Assembly: GCA_030704615.1 (NCBI GenBank)
Contig: CM060732.1
Location: 13,516,001 to 13,580,000, forward strand
Direction: 5' to 3'
Source of the DNA: Takakia lepidozioides
Taxonomy: Eukaryota; Streptophyta; Takakiopsida; Takakiales; Takakiaceae
Length of the DNA: 64,000 bases
The number at the start of each line of letters is the position of its first letter. Within the stretch, counting starts at the first letter, position 1. This document shows, one piece after another, positions 35,320-47,824 of this stretch. The notes under the pieces are model-generated. The model was not told the DNA's origin, ran no database searches, and worked only from the letters and a program-made list of their open reading frames with translations. The position numbers and the translations under genes were made by a program.

Positions 35320-36725
35320 GTTATCAGAAATGCGGCACCGCATTTCCGTCAACAGGGAAACCAAAATACTGGTGCAACGGAAATGCAGTACCACATTTCA
35401 GTCCACTGTAAAAGCAGGCCCATGGTGGAACGGAAATGCGGTATCACATTTAGGTCCAACGGGACTAAGAACACACGGTAGAAAATAATTGCGACAGCGC
35501 ATTTTCATCGACTATGACACTTTGGATAGGCAGGAACGGAATCCAGTGGACGGAAATGAGGTTCCGCATTTACGTCCGGTGTGCTACTTTTGATTGCTGT
35601 TGGACGGAAATACGGGGCCGCATTTCCGTTTTGCATCTTAGTCATGCACCAGTGCGACGGAAATGCGGCATCGCATTTCCGTCCGGGGGAGACCTTCATA
35701 CTCTCCAGAACGGAAATGCGGTACCGCATTTCCGTCCGAGTCGCACCTTCCGACATTCCAGAACGGAAATGCGGCGCCGCATTTCCGTTTTGTATCTGTG
35801 GCATGGAGCTGTGGGACGGAAATGCAGCACCGCATTTCCGTCCGAGTCGCACCTTCCGACATTCCAGAACGGAAATGCGGCGCCGCATTTCCATTTTGTA
35901 TCTGTGGCATGGAGCTGTGGGGCGGAAATACGGCACCGCATTTTCGTCTGGGGGAGACCTTCATACTCTCCAGAACAGAAATGCGGTACCGCATTTCCGT
36001 TCGGACTGAAAATCGTGAACCACCGGAACTGAAATGCGGCACCGCATTTCCGTCCGAGTCGCACCTTCCGACATTCCAGAACGGAAATGTTGTATCTGAG
36101 ACATGGAGCTGTGGGACGGAAATGCGGCAAGGCATTTCCGTTCAACAACTAAGGTATGTGAAGGTGGAATGGAAATGCCGTACCGCATTTCCGTTCAGAT
36201 TGAAAATCATGAACCACGGGAACTGAAATGCGGCACCGCATTTCCGTCCGAGTCGCACCTTCCGACATTCTAGAACGGAAATGCGGCGCCGCATTTCCGT
36301 TTTGTATCTGTGGCATGGAGCTGTGGGACGGAATTGCGGCACCGCATTTCCGTCCGGGGGAGACCTTCATACTCTCCAGAACGGAAATGCGGTACCGCAT
36401 TTCCGTTTTGACTGAAAATCGTGAACCACCGGAACTGTAATGCGGCACCACATTTCCGTCCGAGTCGCACCTTCCGACATTCCAGAAGGGAAATGCGGCG
36501 CCGCATTTCCGTTCGTGTGAGACCTTCATACTCTCCAGAACGGAAATGTGGCACCGCATTTCCGTTCAACAACTAAGGTATGTGAAGGTGGAACGGAAAT
36601 GCGGTGCCGCATTTTCGTCTAACAAGTACGGCATGTGGAGCTTCGGGATGGTACTTAACGGAAATGCGGCGCCACATTTGCATTTTCACTCTAACTCATA
36701 AGATGCTGGGACGGAAATGCCATGA
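35320..36725. repeat. Palindrome array 1: about 25 units, about 53-bp period
   Basis: The unit core is AAATGCGGYRCCGCATTT, an almost perfect 18-bp palindrome, usually extended by CGG/CCG to 24-25 bp. Starts occur near 35604, 35656, 35710, 35763, 35815, 35869, 35922, 35974, 36027 and so on, 52-54 bp apart. The 28-bp spacers between them are of only about five kinds (marked by GAGTCGCACCTTCCGACATT, TATCTGTGGCATGGAGCTGT, GAGACCTTCATACTCTCC, GACTGAAAATCGTGAACCAC and CAACAACTAAGGTATGTGAA). They recur partly in a fixed order, forming a higher-order unit of about 210 bp. One unit (36081) is collapsed by deletion. The array lies between the 5' ends of the divergent MULE and ParB-methyltransferase genes. 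Confidence 0.9.
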
Positions 36726-36955
36726 TATGTGAACACGTGGACTAACGGGATCGCGGCACATGTCTGCACTCTATCTGACTGAAGTGGCAGGATGCGGTGC
36801 GGCCTGACCGTTGGTTAATGATGTTTGTTTTTCGGACAGCAGGCGTACCCTTGACGATTCGAATTTCGTAATGACGCATAGTCCACGAGGAGACACTTCC
36901 GTCCAAGCCTTTCGAACCCAAGTGGTGCATCACCGCCGTTTCATCTTCTTTTGTC

Positions 36956-39900
36956 GTGTCTACTCAGTCACCCCTCTCGCTCCCTTTCCATCTGCACTCT
37001 TCGCCCCTTTTCCCTATCTCTGTTCTTTTTATGCTCGAACCTGAGAGGGAGGGAGTTTGTGCACCAGAGAAGAGACATTGTCGCAAGCTCGGAAAATTGT
37101 ACTTCGGACGTAGGCCAATGCCAAAGGGGAGGAAGCAGATGCGTCTACAGGAGGAGATTGCCATCTCGCAGCAGCAGGCCACGCAGGCAACCTAGCCACC
37201 AGTGAGAGCTCCGTGCTATCGGGATGCGCGTAGCTGATCGAGCACCGAAACCCCCCTCATTTTTCTTCTGCAATTCTTAGACTGTATGCTAGGAGACTTG
37301 AATACAGAAGATGTTTGCATGCCTAACCGGAAAGGTGGACGTGCTGGAGGGATCGCAGGAATCCAAAGAGCCGCAGGAAGAGTCCGTGGAGCTAGCTGCA
37401 GCACGCACACCCAGCCGATCCACGAGCACGGGTCTTCCTGTCGGGCCTAGCCCTGTGCGTTTCAAGGACGCGGCTTCGAAGGGCAAGTCTTTGCAGTTCA
37501 AAGCCCCAGAGAGCGACTCGCGTTCGAAGGTCATGGAGAATCGCCAGCAGGGGTCGGGCCCTTCTCCAGCAAAGATGAAGAAGAAGCAGCCCGTCCTTCA
37601 ACTGGTTTCTGAACTGGACCAGGCCGTTTCCCCCCCCACCCACGCGAATGAAGCAGAAGGGTACAGGGCAGATTCAATTGCAGCAGACACCTTCACCTGT
37701 AAGAATGAGGAAGCACAAGGCAATCAGGGGGAGGGCGGAGCAGTCTCCCGCAAAACCGATTCCTCGAGCTGAAGCCCAGTTCCTGCTTGATTTCCAGCCT
37801 CGTGATGGTGGGGTCGTCTCTGCTGCAGCGAAGGCAATGGGATCGACCGATTTTGTCGATCTGTTACCGGAGGAGGGTGCTGCCGCTCAACGTTCGCAGC
37901 AAGACCTGACCACCGTTGCGGAAGATCTTCATAATACTGCAGGCCCGGAGGAGGCCTCTACAATGGCAGAATTGCCCGCAAAGATTCCCCAGAGTGCAGC
38001 TCCAGTTGGGGATGCTCCAGCTGCTCAGCCCCTATCGCCACCTACAGAAATGTCTCCGGAGGAATTCCAAAGTGCAGCGGATACAATGTTGGAGGAGACA
38101 CACAGTAGCATTGGCAGAGTTCTGGGCAGCAGGGTATTCCAGCGGATCTCTTCGAATCCCACTCTGTCGCATGGTCTCCCTTCCCATCGTCAGGCAGGCA
38201 CTTCCCGGAGATGTGGATAAGCTCAAGTTCGCATTTCGAGAAGGGTACCATCTAGGTTTGCCAGTCTTCTACGTTTCCATTGAGAATGAGGACGGCGAAA
38301 CTCGTGGACCCACTGCAGATGAATTGTCAACATGGGATACCCACTGGCACACTCGCAACGACGAATTTCGAGGCAACGCTGAAGGGTGATCCAGACTTCG
38401 GCCATATGTCGGGTAAAATGTTCTTTGTGTGGGACGGGAATCACCGACTTCTTGCCTGGTGGGAGTACATCAAGCAGAACCATGCCAAGCACATTGGCTG
38501 GCATTACATGGTGGAGTGTGTCGTCCTCAAGGTGAAGGCAGCAGACTCCTCCCTGCTCAAGAATGCCATGGCGGACCTCAACTCGTAAGATACTCATACC
38601 CTCCCAAGCACGTTCGAAATCCGGTGTCGCATTTCGGTTTCCAATCTGTTTTGTTTCCGTGCTTCCGTGGACTGAACTGGAGAGTGTGCCTTGCAGGGTC
38701 ACTGAAAATGCGTACGTGCATACCCACATGGCACATATGTTGTACGGGGTGAGAAAAACTGGCCTCACTGATCCGCACATGTTTGCGGAAATGCTGGAGC
38801 CCGAGCTCATTCAGAAAGCCGTGGCAAAAACTGACCGGACATGGTATCGTCTCACTATGGATGGAATGGTGGAGGTGATATATGAAGTAAGTCGTCCTCC
38901 CATTTCCCTCTGCTCATCCTTCCCCAATTTTCAGTAATCTTTCCACATGAACGCTTCTGCATGTTTTTGTTGGCAGTCAAACATCAAGCTGGATTTGGCC
39001 CATGCCAAACGCTTCTTCATGGAAAGTGAGGGGCAGGTCAAAATGTTGCAGTCATTGACTGAGCACTTGAAGGAAGCCGGGGTCAAGTCGAGAACAAAAT
39101 ACAAGTCAAAGCTTGTGAAGCTGGTGGCAATTGCAGATCCGGCACTTGGAAAGGACTTCATCCCCGAGATTGCAAAACACTATTCTCGGGCCATGCAGCC
39201 GACCATGCAGTTGGAGAAACTGCATCACCTCTCAACGGCATGTGTTGAGGCGAAAGAGAAGGTGAGGTTTCAATGCACTGAAGTTCCTTCCTAGCAATAG
39301 CCACTCTTCTTCCTACTCCTGACATTGGATCGGAAATGGCAGACACGGTGGCTGTCGATCTGGAACGCATCGGAGAGTATAAGGACAATGTGGTCTTTTC
39401 CACTCGAAGTTTCCGACCCTGCAGTGGATGTGTGGCTCAACCGCATGACTTGGTGGTTCCAGGTAATTCAAGGTACTTCCCCAGATTTGCTTTTCTGAAA
39501 TGAATTCCCTGAACTGCTACGTGACAATGCAGGTGGGAATCGCAGGTAATGACGAATGCGAAGGAGCAAGTCGTAATGCATACAAATTCGTTCGGCTTGT
39601 ACGTCAAATGGGATGGAACACAGACATTGGAAGACTATGTGACACGTTTCAGATGTGCGTACAAGGACAACCTCTTCGCCAGGGAGCTACAGATAACAAG
39701 AAGGAGCGTGGAGTTTACACATCAGGACGGAGCGGGAAAAGCTGCAATGCGAATTGTTTACAGGTGAAGCCCAGCTGCCCTTGTATGCGAAGCCTGGTTA
39801 TGAGGTTTGTCTCGGAAATGCGGCACCGCATTCGCATTTTATGTTTTCGGTTGCACTTTGCGAGTACGTTGGTCTCAACTTTTGCTCACGCATGCTGACT

Positions 39901-40733
39901 GCCTTGCAGGTATATGAAATACGTGCTTCTTCAGATAGGGGCCCTGGCTCAAGAGCCCCCGTTCTGCATGGCTTGGACCGTGGCAGGCCCAAGCTGTGTC
40001 TACACACCCGAGATGCAGAAACAATGGCATGCCGCACATCTCGTTGGATGCCCGTGGTACCAAGACATGTCTGGCGGAATTGTTGACGAGTCTGAGAAAG
40101 ATCTGCACGTGAAAGCAGAAGAGAAGAGAAAGGAAAGACGTGTCCCTGCTAGGCCAGAGTTGGCAAAGGAAGCTGCTGCTCTGGTACAATCCAGAAAGGT
40201 AGCTGAGATGGCACAGAAGACGGTGGATGCAGCTGTGCAGACTCAACAGAAGGGGTCGAAGAAGAGGACTCGCCAGCAAGGAGCAGCAGTTGTGACACCC
40301 AAGAAAACGAAGAAGCAGAAACAGATAGAGTGGGAAGAGGGTGACGAAGAGGACTCCGATGGAGACTTTGCAACCAGCCCACCCCCCGAAACGCAGCCGA
40401 AATCCCCTGTGCCCACCGTTGTCACGAGAAGGACGAGAACAGGCTCGGCAAAAAAGACACTCTTCAACCCCCGGGGGGGCACCCTTTCGAGCTGGTGGAA
40501 ATGAAGAGGCCGAAAGTGGATCCCGATACAGTAGTCCAGTGTGTAAATAAGAGTTTCTTGGCGGCTTTGGATAGACGGGCAGCCAAGTTGGCATACATGA
40601 AGACCATGGAGGGTCTGAAGGGCAGAGCACTGAAGAAGGCGGTTGCCGAAGAGCCTTCCGACACCCCTGGGTTTCTGAAGATGGTCTCGTTCTTTGAGAG
40701 GGTGTATGCAGACAAGGATTGTAGGAGGGGCAG
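36956..40733 (+). pseudogene. ParB-methyltransferase gene, copy A, 5' part
   Basis: A multi-exon gene. The first coding region (about 37311-38584, needing frame changes near 37760 and 38170) is Ser/Pro/Glu-rich, then carries a ParB-like nuclease domain: QALPGDVDKLKFAFREGYHL...LPVFYVSI and GKMFFVWDGNHRLLAWWEYI (residues GNHR are the ParB/sulfiredoxin hallmark). Further exons with GT-AG borders and matching phase are 38697-38886 (HMLYGVRKTGLTDPHMFAEM), 38978-39261 (LDLAHAKRFFMESEGQVKML), 39343-39462, 39546-39763 and 39910-40733. The last holds a basic KRTR/PKKTKKQK-rich nuclear-type linker and the block DTVVQCVNKSFLAALDRRA...DTPGFLKMVSFF shared with copy B. A run of seven G at 40473 shifts the frame. 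The methyltransferase core that should follow is gone; a Ty3 element starts at 40739. A possible 5' leader ORF ending in KGRKQMRLQEEIAISQQQ lies at 36956-37195. Confidence 0.6.
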
Positions 40734-40738
40734 AAATG

Positions 40739-40797
40739 CCACAGGGGCAGCCCCTCTGCGACCCAACCCCCTGCCCTCAAGGCAAAGGGCCGCGACA
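40739..40797 (-). repeat. Truncated 3' LTR remnant
   Basis: GGGGCAGCCCCTCTGCGACC through GGGCCGCGACA matches the first 57 bp or so of the 5' LTR (47049 leftward) with very few differences. The remaining LTR of about 680 bp is missing, and copy A sequence begins instead. Confidence 0.8.
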
Positions 40798-41702
40798 CAC
40801 ACCCCTACCAATAGGGAGTCGATGTCCTCATCGATTTGTCCATTTTGTAGAAACGAACATCCAAGTTGTGGCGTCCCACATCAAGGAGTTTGTTTCCGCA
40901 CCATGGCGTCCCATGGCTAAGAACCAAACCCCCACTTGACTCTTCTCTCCACTAGCTAGTTCGGCCGACTTCCTCCAAGTCCCGGCGAAGGGTGGAGCCT
41001 CTCTAGCTCCTCGCAGTGCACTCTTATTGACCCACTTCAGGGCCAAGGATCGATCCTCCCTGAGGATCGAATCGCCTTACTGCAACAACATTTGCTTGCG
41101 ACCGCTCGTGATGTCGCTTTTGGTATCACCTTGAGCAAGGGTTCGCCTTGAACCCTTTTTGACTAGGAAGATAACCTTGAACCAACCGTGCGCCTCAATC
41201 ATTACAATTGGGTCCGCTTTGGAATGCTGGCCTGAGGTACAGGAACACGCCGAAGCCGCACTACGACTTCGTCCCGAGGCTACACGATTATAGTACATGA
41301 ACGGAAGCACGTAGCTTCCGCATTAGCCCACACTACAAGGCAACCCCCTCGGTAGTGCAGTTATAGTACGCGCACGCGCCAGGTGCGCACTAGCACGTGA
41401 ACTCCCAACAAAGGTGCAAGTTTCCTTGCCCCTTGGGTGGGAGTCACCCGATTTCGGCACTACACAAACACACGATTAATCCAATTTACCTCTCCCACTT
41501 TGTAAACTTAGCATGCATTCTACACACTAGCCAACCATACCATGCATCACCATTCCAAACAAAATAAGACGCACAACATTTGGAAACCATTTTTCTTATA
41601 ACAAAATTTGTACAATACAAGTTTTTGCAATTGGATTCCTGAGCTAGCTAAGCCGGGTTAAGCATGCATTTCCTCCCCCACGCTCTAAGGTTGATGTCCC
41701 CA

Positions 41703-44700
41703 TCAACGCTTCTTCCGCTTTTGAGGTCGCCCTTCGAAAGCTGCAACCGCCTCGGATGTGTTTCCCATTTCTGAGGCACGCACCCAAGATGCCTCCACAT
41801 GATGATAGCCCTTCCATTTCACGAGATACTCCGTTTCTCGATTCTTGAACCTCCTCGACTTAAGCACTGCCTCCACCTCGTACTCAGGTTCATTTTCATG
41901 ATCCAACAGCACAAGTGGCGGACACAATACTTGAGGCCGATTCGGACGCGCTTCATCTTTGAAGTAAGGCTTCAAAAGGGAGACGTGGAATACCGGATGA
42001 ACCTTGCTGTTTGCCGACAGCTCCAATTCATACACATCCTCATTCATAACCTTCCGGATGCGAAAGGGTCCCGCATATGGAGGTACGAACTTCGGACTCA
42101 CTTCCGGAGGTAGTCGAAATTTTTTGATGTTCAACCAGACCTCCGTGCCTGCCTCAAACTTAACCTCCCTCCGCTTCCGATTCGCCTGCCGTTCATACCG
42201 TTTCCTAGCTTTGGCAATGTTGTACTTTGCGAGCTTCAACAAACGCTCGCGTTCTTCCAGCACTGCTGCTGCTGTCGGTTCCTCAACGTCTTGGGCGGCC
42301 CAACTTGTCGGCACCAGAGGTGCTTTTCCATAGACCAATACGAAAGGGGAAACTCCTGTTGCGGAATGTTTTGTGTTATTATAACATAACTCTGCCGCAT
42401 CCAAGTGCTCCACCCAGTCCGATTGGTCTGCCGACACGTAATTTCCGCAAGATCTGCTTCACCACGGAATTCACCCTTTCCGTTTGGCTGTCCGTCGTAG
42501 GTCGGAAGGCGGTGCTCATTTTGAGCCTCATCCCCATTTTCTTCCAAAGTACCTTCCAAAATTTACTAGTAAACTTTGGATCGCGGTCCGAGACAATATC
42601 CTTCGGGAGTCCATGATGCTTGAAGACGTGGGCGAAGTAAAGTCGCCCCGTCTCCTGCGCCGTTGTCGTCTCCTTGGTGGGGATGAAATGACCCATTTTA
42701 CTGAACCTATCCACCACCACCATGATTGCGTCGAATCCTTTTGACAGCGGCATAGCAGTCATGAAGTCCATCGAGACACTTTCCCAAGACCCCTCTGGAA
42801 TCGGCAAGGGTTGTAATAGCCCCGCTTGCTTTTTGTACTCGCTCCGGTTTTGTTGGCATGTGGTGCATGTCTTGACATACTCCTCGGCCTCCTCCCTCAG
42901 TTTGGGCCAGAAATACTCTTTCTTCAGGAGTGCCGCGGTGCGCTTGGCTCCGCCATGGCCCGCAAGCGGGCCATCATGGCATTCTCTCAAGAGACTATCT
43001 CTGATCCCTCCCATCGGCACATAGAGACGTTTTTGCTTATACCGGAGCAGTCCATTTTGCAAGTGGAACTGCGATTTAACCCCCATCCTCAAGTCCCGTG
43101 TCACGGACTTCGCCATCTCATCCTTCTGGTAAGCCTTCCGAATCTTCCTTTGGAGCGCCGTCTCGCCCCTGTACACCATCATGAGCTGCTGCTTTCTACT
43201 TAAAGCATCGGCCACCACATTGTCCCGTCCCGGTTTGTACTGGATATCCACATCAAACAGTGCCAAAGTGTCTTGCCACCTAATTTGTTTTGGGGACAAC
43301 TTAGGCTGCGTAGCAAAATACTTCACCGTGACATTGTCCGTGAACACCGGGTTGGAGCCAATATAGTGGAGCCAAAGCTCAAGGCAATGCACCACCGCCT
43401 TCATTTCTTTCTCGTGCGTTGGCCACCGCCGCTCCACTTCATTCAGTTTCTTACTTTCGTAAGCCACTGGACGTCCCTCCTGCATGAGTACACCTCCAAT
43501 CGCGAAGTCCGACGCATCCGTATGAATCTCAAATGGGCGATCGAACTCCGGGATTTTCAAGACTGGAGCTTCCACCATCCGCTGCTTCAACTCGGCAAAA
43601 GCTTGGCCACAAAAGGTGTTCCATACCCAGACTTTGGATTTACACAGGAGGTCTGACAGCGGCCCCGCGATCTTGGCAAAATTTCTCACATACTTTCGGT
43701 AATAGGAGGCGAGTCCTAAGAAGGATCGCACTCCTGGGATCGAAGTCGGAGGCTCCCAGTCCAAGATTGCTCTCACTTTTCTGTCATCCATTTTGATCCC
43801 ATCCTGTGTAATCACATGCCCCAAGAACTCCACTTTTGTGACCCCGAATTCGCACTTTGAAGCTTTGGCATACAGCTTCCCTTCCCGTAATTTCTGGAAC
43901 ACCCTTTTGAGGTGCTCCAGGTGCTCTTCCTTTGTTTTCGAGTACACCAAGATGTCGTCGATGTACCACAAAGTCGTCCAACCACTCCTGGAACAGGCTG
44001 TTCATTAGCGTGTTAAAGGTTGCGGGTGCGTTGGTGAGCCCAAAGGGCATCACCAAGAACTCATAGGAACCATACCTTGTCCTGCACGTGGTCTTTTCCT
44101 CATCTCCTTCCGCAACTCGAATTTGATGATATCCGGAGCGCAAATCGATCCGGCTGAAATACTTCGCTCCTGCCAACCGATCGAAGAGGTCATCGATCCT
44201 TGGCAAAGGGTATCGGTTTTTTATAGTCACCTTATTCAGAGCCCTGTAATCGACACACATCCGCAGCATCCTATCATTCTTGTCTGCGAATAGCACCGGG
44301 GCTCCGTAAGGTGACTTACTCGGCCGGATGTACCCCTTTGACATTAGATCCTTGAGCTGAGTTTTCAGCTCGACCAACTCTCTGTGGCTCAACCGGTAGG
44401 GTGCCTTGGCAGGCGGCTCCGATCCCGGTATCACCTCAATTTTGTGGTCAACTCCTCTTCGCGGTGGCAAGCCGCTTGGTAAATCCTCCGACATCACATC
44501 TTGATATTTCTCCATAATCCCCTTGATCCAATCTGGGCTCGGCTCCCCATCATCTTTTTCCTTCACTTGTCTTACGTAAAGCAAAAACTGGGGCTCGTGT
44601 GGCTCCTCCACGGCCCACTCCCTTGCTGACAGAAGGTTTATTCGCCCTCCCACGGGGTTGGGCGTTTCCGACACTCGTAAATCTTCGCCACCATTCCCAC

Positions 44701-46309
44701 ATGGTAGCGTGACTACTCTTTTGCGGCCATCTATGATCGCTCCGGATCTGCTCAAAAAGGTCATCCCCAAAATGAGATCCACTCCATCGATCTCGCAAAT
44801 GGTGAATTTCTCACGTCCTTCCCAACTCCCGAACTGAAGAGGAACATCGAACGTCAACCTCGTCGCCAATTGTGGTTTTCCTTTAGCAGAACACACCTCA
44901 ATCAAGGCCCCCACATCACTTGATGGGAGTCCCAGCTTTTGTGCCGTTGCCGGTGTCATGAAGGAGTGTGACGCTCCTGTGTCCACCAACAACGATACGT
45001 TAGTTCCGGAGATTATCCCACTCACAAACATTAACTGACTCCCTTTACGCAAGGCGCCAGTTTCCTGATACAACTCACAAGAGTAATTGCCTACCTTGCA
45101 AGTCTTGGCGACCACCGCCTCCACCAAGCGGCTGATGGAGGCTTCGGATAACTCCGTGGTTGCCCGAGTCATGTTCAATTGTCGGGGATTCGTACACTTC
45201 TTGGCCATGTGCCCGGGCTCCCCGCAATTAAAGCACACTCCATCAAAGGTCGCCTTTTGTCCGCCATAAGCTGCCGCACCTGGTTTCCCTTTTGGGGCAC
45301 CGGGTGTCGTCTTGACGTGTGAGGGCCCTCCCTTCGATTTCCATGTGCCATTGTCGCCGCATGACCTATCCCACTTCTTTTCCGGTCGGAAAGAGTCACC
45401 TTCCCGCCGGACCTTCTTGTGGTTCAGCTCCGTACGGCCTTGTCTTTTGCTCCTAGGGACATCCGAGAAACATTCAGCCCTTTCAATTGCCTCGTTCAAA
45501 GTCTTAGGTGGCTTCTCCTCCAACTTCCGTCTGGCCCATGGGGTCAGTCCCGCCACAAAGTTGAAGACCATTTTTGGTTCTGCCATGTCCGCGACTTCGA
45601 GCAACAGCACATTGAAAGCCTTAACATATCCCCGAATGTCATCCGTTTGCTTCAAATTCCTCATCTTGTCCCAGGCGAGCCAAGACGCGTTGAGGGGCAC
45701 AAACTGTCTCTTCATGAGTTCCTTGAACCCACTCCAGTTCAAGGTCTCTGGGTTTGGACCTCGGTCGTGAAGGCATTTCTGCCACCATTGTTGAGCATAG
45801 CCCCTCAAATAGGTGGGAGCCACTTCCACCCGATCCTCGTCATCCAACTTGGCCACCCGGAAGTACTACTCTAGCTCCAAGAGCCAGGTGTTGAGTGCCT
45901 TCCGATTTTGGACGCCCTCGAAGGTACCGGGTTCCTTAGGCTTCACCTTAAATTTTGCCTTAGTGGAAGTGACATTAGTCGCCTTTAACACGTCTTTCAA
46001 CGTCCCACCAAACTGCGCCAACAACCCTTCCCAAAAGGCTGCAGGCATGGGAGACATCTGTTGGTCTGTCGGAGCTTTCAGGGATTCCTCGGGCTCCGAC
46101 TCCTCAGATTCCTCCCATCCTTGAGCGGCCTCGCTTCCAAAGGCATGCATCGCTTCCTCAAATGGCCACTTCGGTGACACGTCGCCCCCATCGGGCTCAC
46201 CAGGATCATCATCTTCCGGGCCGTTCCGCTTTTGCTCTGGCTTGCCCGACCCCATGATGAGGCCGATCCCAAGGACGATCGCGTATTGAACTCTAGGCTC
46301 TGATACCAA
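41703..46309 (-). pseudogene. Chromovirus gag-pol with broken frame
   Basis: Gag runs from 46309 and includes a capsid-like part ([29 protein letters not shown]) and the zinc knuckle [14 protein letters not shown]. Then come protease ([12 protein letters not shown]), RT ([42 protein letters not shown]), RNase H (FEIHTDASDFAIGGVL, DNVVADALSRK), integrase (H2C2 zinc finger HDGPLAGHGG...CTTCQQNR; VVVDRFSKMGHFIP; VSDRDPKFTS; FRPTTDSQTERVN), a GPY/F-type segment (YAGPFRIRKVMNEDVYELEL) and a chromodomain (EYEVEAVLKSRRFKNRETEY, LVKWKGYHHVEASWV). Defects: in-frame TAG at 45866, a one-base loss before the YIDD box (about 43975) and a one-base gain in integrase (about 42445). It encodes replication and integration functions of the element but cannot now be read through. 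Confidence 0.88.
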
Positions 46310-46310
46310 G
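46296..46310 (-). other. Primer-binding site of the chromovirus (initiator tRNA-Met)
   Basis: On the minus strand TTGGTATCAGAGCC follows the LTR end within one base. Confidence 0.85.
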
Positions 46311-47049
46311 TGTCGCGTACCTCACTTCGGTAAGCTCCCCTTCAAGTCATAGTTACTCGCTTGATGCGCGCGCCTAACTCCCAAACTGGCCACCGGGCCA
46401 ACTCGGAGCTTCGGCTGCTCACCGGGGTATAACGGTACCCCTTTACTCCTCCACTAGACCCTCTCCCAATTTGGGCCTAGTGGAAATTCCCTTTGGTCGA
46501 TGGCAGTCCGGGATAGCTCCCCACACCTTGGTCGCTTTCCGGCTCGTACGCTTACTCACTAGTTTTTGGACACCAACGGGCTTGGACCGTTCTCGGGGTT
46601 ACTACTCCCTATATATACTTCTGCGACTGTCTGCGGGGGTTTCACAAACAACACCACCATTTTATGGCGAACCACCACGAAAACCCTCGATTCCCGGTGA
46701 TGAGTCGCGGTGAGTCTTGGCCCACCCACCACGGTCCCCTTGGACCGTGATGAGTCCCAAGACTCCCCACGACTCCCACCACAAGGTCTCCGCCCCCATG
46801 GTGAGTCCTATGCCACCCCCACTAAGTCCCATTAAGCTACCACCACCCCTTGTGGAGCCACCCCCACCGCAACCCGGTGTGCGGGGCTCCACCTAGTAAG
46901 TGCCTTTGCCTCCTCGAGTGCCCAAAGCACTCGAGGTTGCTTCAGCCCCCCCCCCCCCCCCCCCCGTACCTATTGCTGCCACCGCCCCCACCATAGGGGC
47001 AGCCCCTCTGCGACCCGACCCCCTGCCCTCAAGGCAAAGGGCCGCGACA
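46311..47049 (-). repeat. 5' LTR of the chromovirus (739 bp)
   Basis: On the minus strand it begins TGTCGCGGCCC and ends GTACGCGACA, a TG...CA LTR with short inverted ends. It contains a run of about 20 C (plus strand) near 46947-46966. The flank at 47050 resumes copy A. Confidence 0.82.
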
Positions 47050-47691
47050 CCTCGGATTCGTCGGAGTCGGAGGAAGAGACAATGGACATTGATGCCGAGG
47101 AGAACCCGGAATATGAGTGAGTGCAAACATTGTAAGTTTGCAAAGCCTTCTGGGTGATTTTTTGTCAAACACATTTCCGGACTGTGGTTCTCATTGGTCT
47201 CATTGGTGATTGTTATGTGCAGGATTCCAGGATCCAGGTTGAAACATGTAGGGCCTACACTTCCTGCCAGGAAGAATGTCCTGTTCTTTGCGAGGGCCGA
47301 CTTCATGACGAGCCCGGTGAAGGACTACTCCCTTCCTAGTTATGCAGCTAAACTCGCAAATACAGCGATTAGACGATGTGAGAATCCCAGTAAAGTAGAG
47401 CAGATTTTGGAGAGGGCTAGGGAGGACAGAAGGATAAGGAAAGAGTTGGCAACAGCTGAGACAGGTAGACGGGTGCGAAAGTTCATATGTGATTCAGCGG
47501 ATGAGAGCGATGCAGACAGGGAGAACAGCGACCCAATGGAGGTGAGATGGTCGGTTCCGCAAGGGGAAGATGGGATTTTTGAAAGCCTGGCCAACGAGCA
47601 GTCCGCTGGAGATGAGAAAGACAATGACGGGGTGGAGGCGGAGCAGGACAGTCAAGGACAGGACGACGATACTGATGATTTTCAAGATTAA
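47050..47691 (+). pseudogene. ParB-methyltransferase gene, copy A, 3' part
   Basis: After the LTR, exon 47050-47116 encodes an acidic linker (DSSESEEETMDIDAEENPE), with donor GTGAGT. Exon 47223-47691 follows with its phase kept, encoding GSRLKHVGPTLPARKNVLFF, the block KDYSLPSYAAKLANTAIRR and the tail VRWSVPQGEDGIFE, stop TAA at 47689-47691. Copy B ends with the same tail (VRWTVPQGEDGIFE). What lies between CRRG (40733) and this acidic linker in copy B, the whole methyltransferase core, is missing here. Confidence 0.6.
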
Positions 47692-47824
47692 TAGAATTTT
47701 AATGAACTCTCTGTACATTTAAATTCTCTTCCAGAGTATATAAAGGAAATTCTCCCCGTCTTCATGTCCCCTCTCCCATGTGCTTCTAAACGACACCATC
47801 GTCCAAACCACGTCCCTCCCAAAA

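Larger units (their letters stand above)
40739..47049 (-). mobile_element. Ty3 chromovirus inserted in copy A
   Basis: The element is read leftward. The 5' LTR is 46311-47049, the primer-binding site abuts it, gag-pol occupies 46309-41703, and a 3' non-coding part runs to 40798. Of the 3' LTR only the first 57 bp or so (40739-40797) remain, fused to copy A. Gene order, chromodomain and initiator-Met priming define a plant-type chromovirus. A related copy in the opposite orientation lies at 61814-64000, and fragments lie at 27619 and 29870. Confidence 0.88.

Noticed and set aside
35500-36570. Many overlapping ORFs of 60-190 codons with MRRRISV or GNAAPHF repeats on both strands
   Set aside because: They are translations of the palindrome satellite; the same peptide appears on both strands because the unit is palindromic.
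35604-36600. CRISPR array
   Set aside because: Regular palindromic repeats with 28-bp spacers look like one, but the spacers recur instead of being unique, no cas genes exist, and the context is eukaryotic with introns and Ty3, MULE and LINE elements.
39875-40798. 307-codon minus-strand ORF
   Set aside because: It is the shadow of the coding exon 39910-40733 of copy A, which shares homology with copy B in the plus-strand reading.
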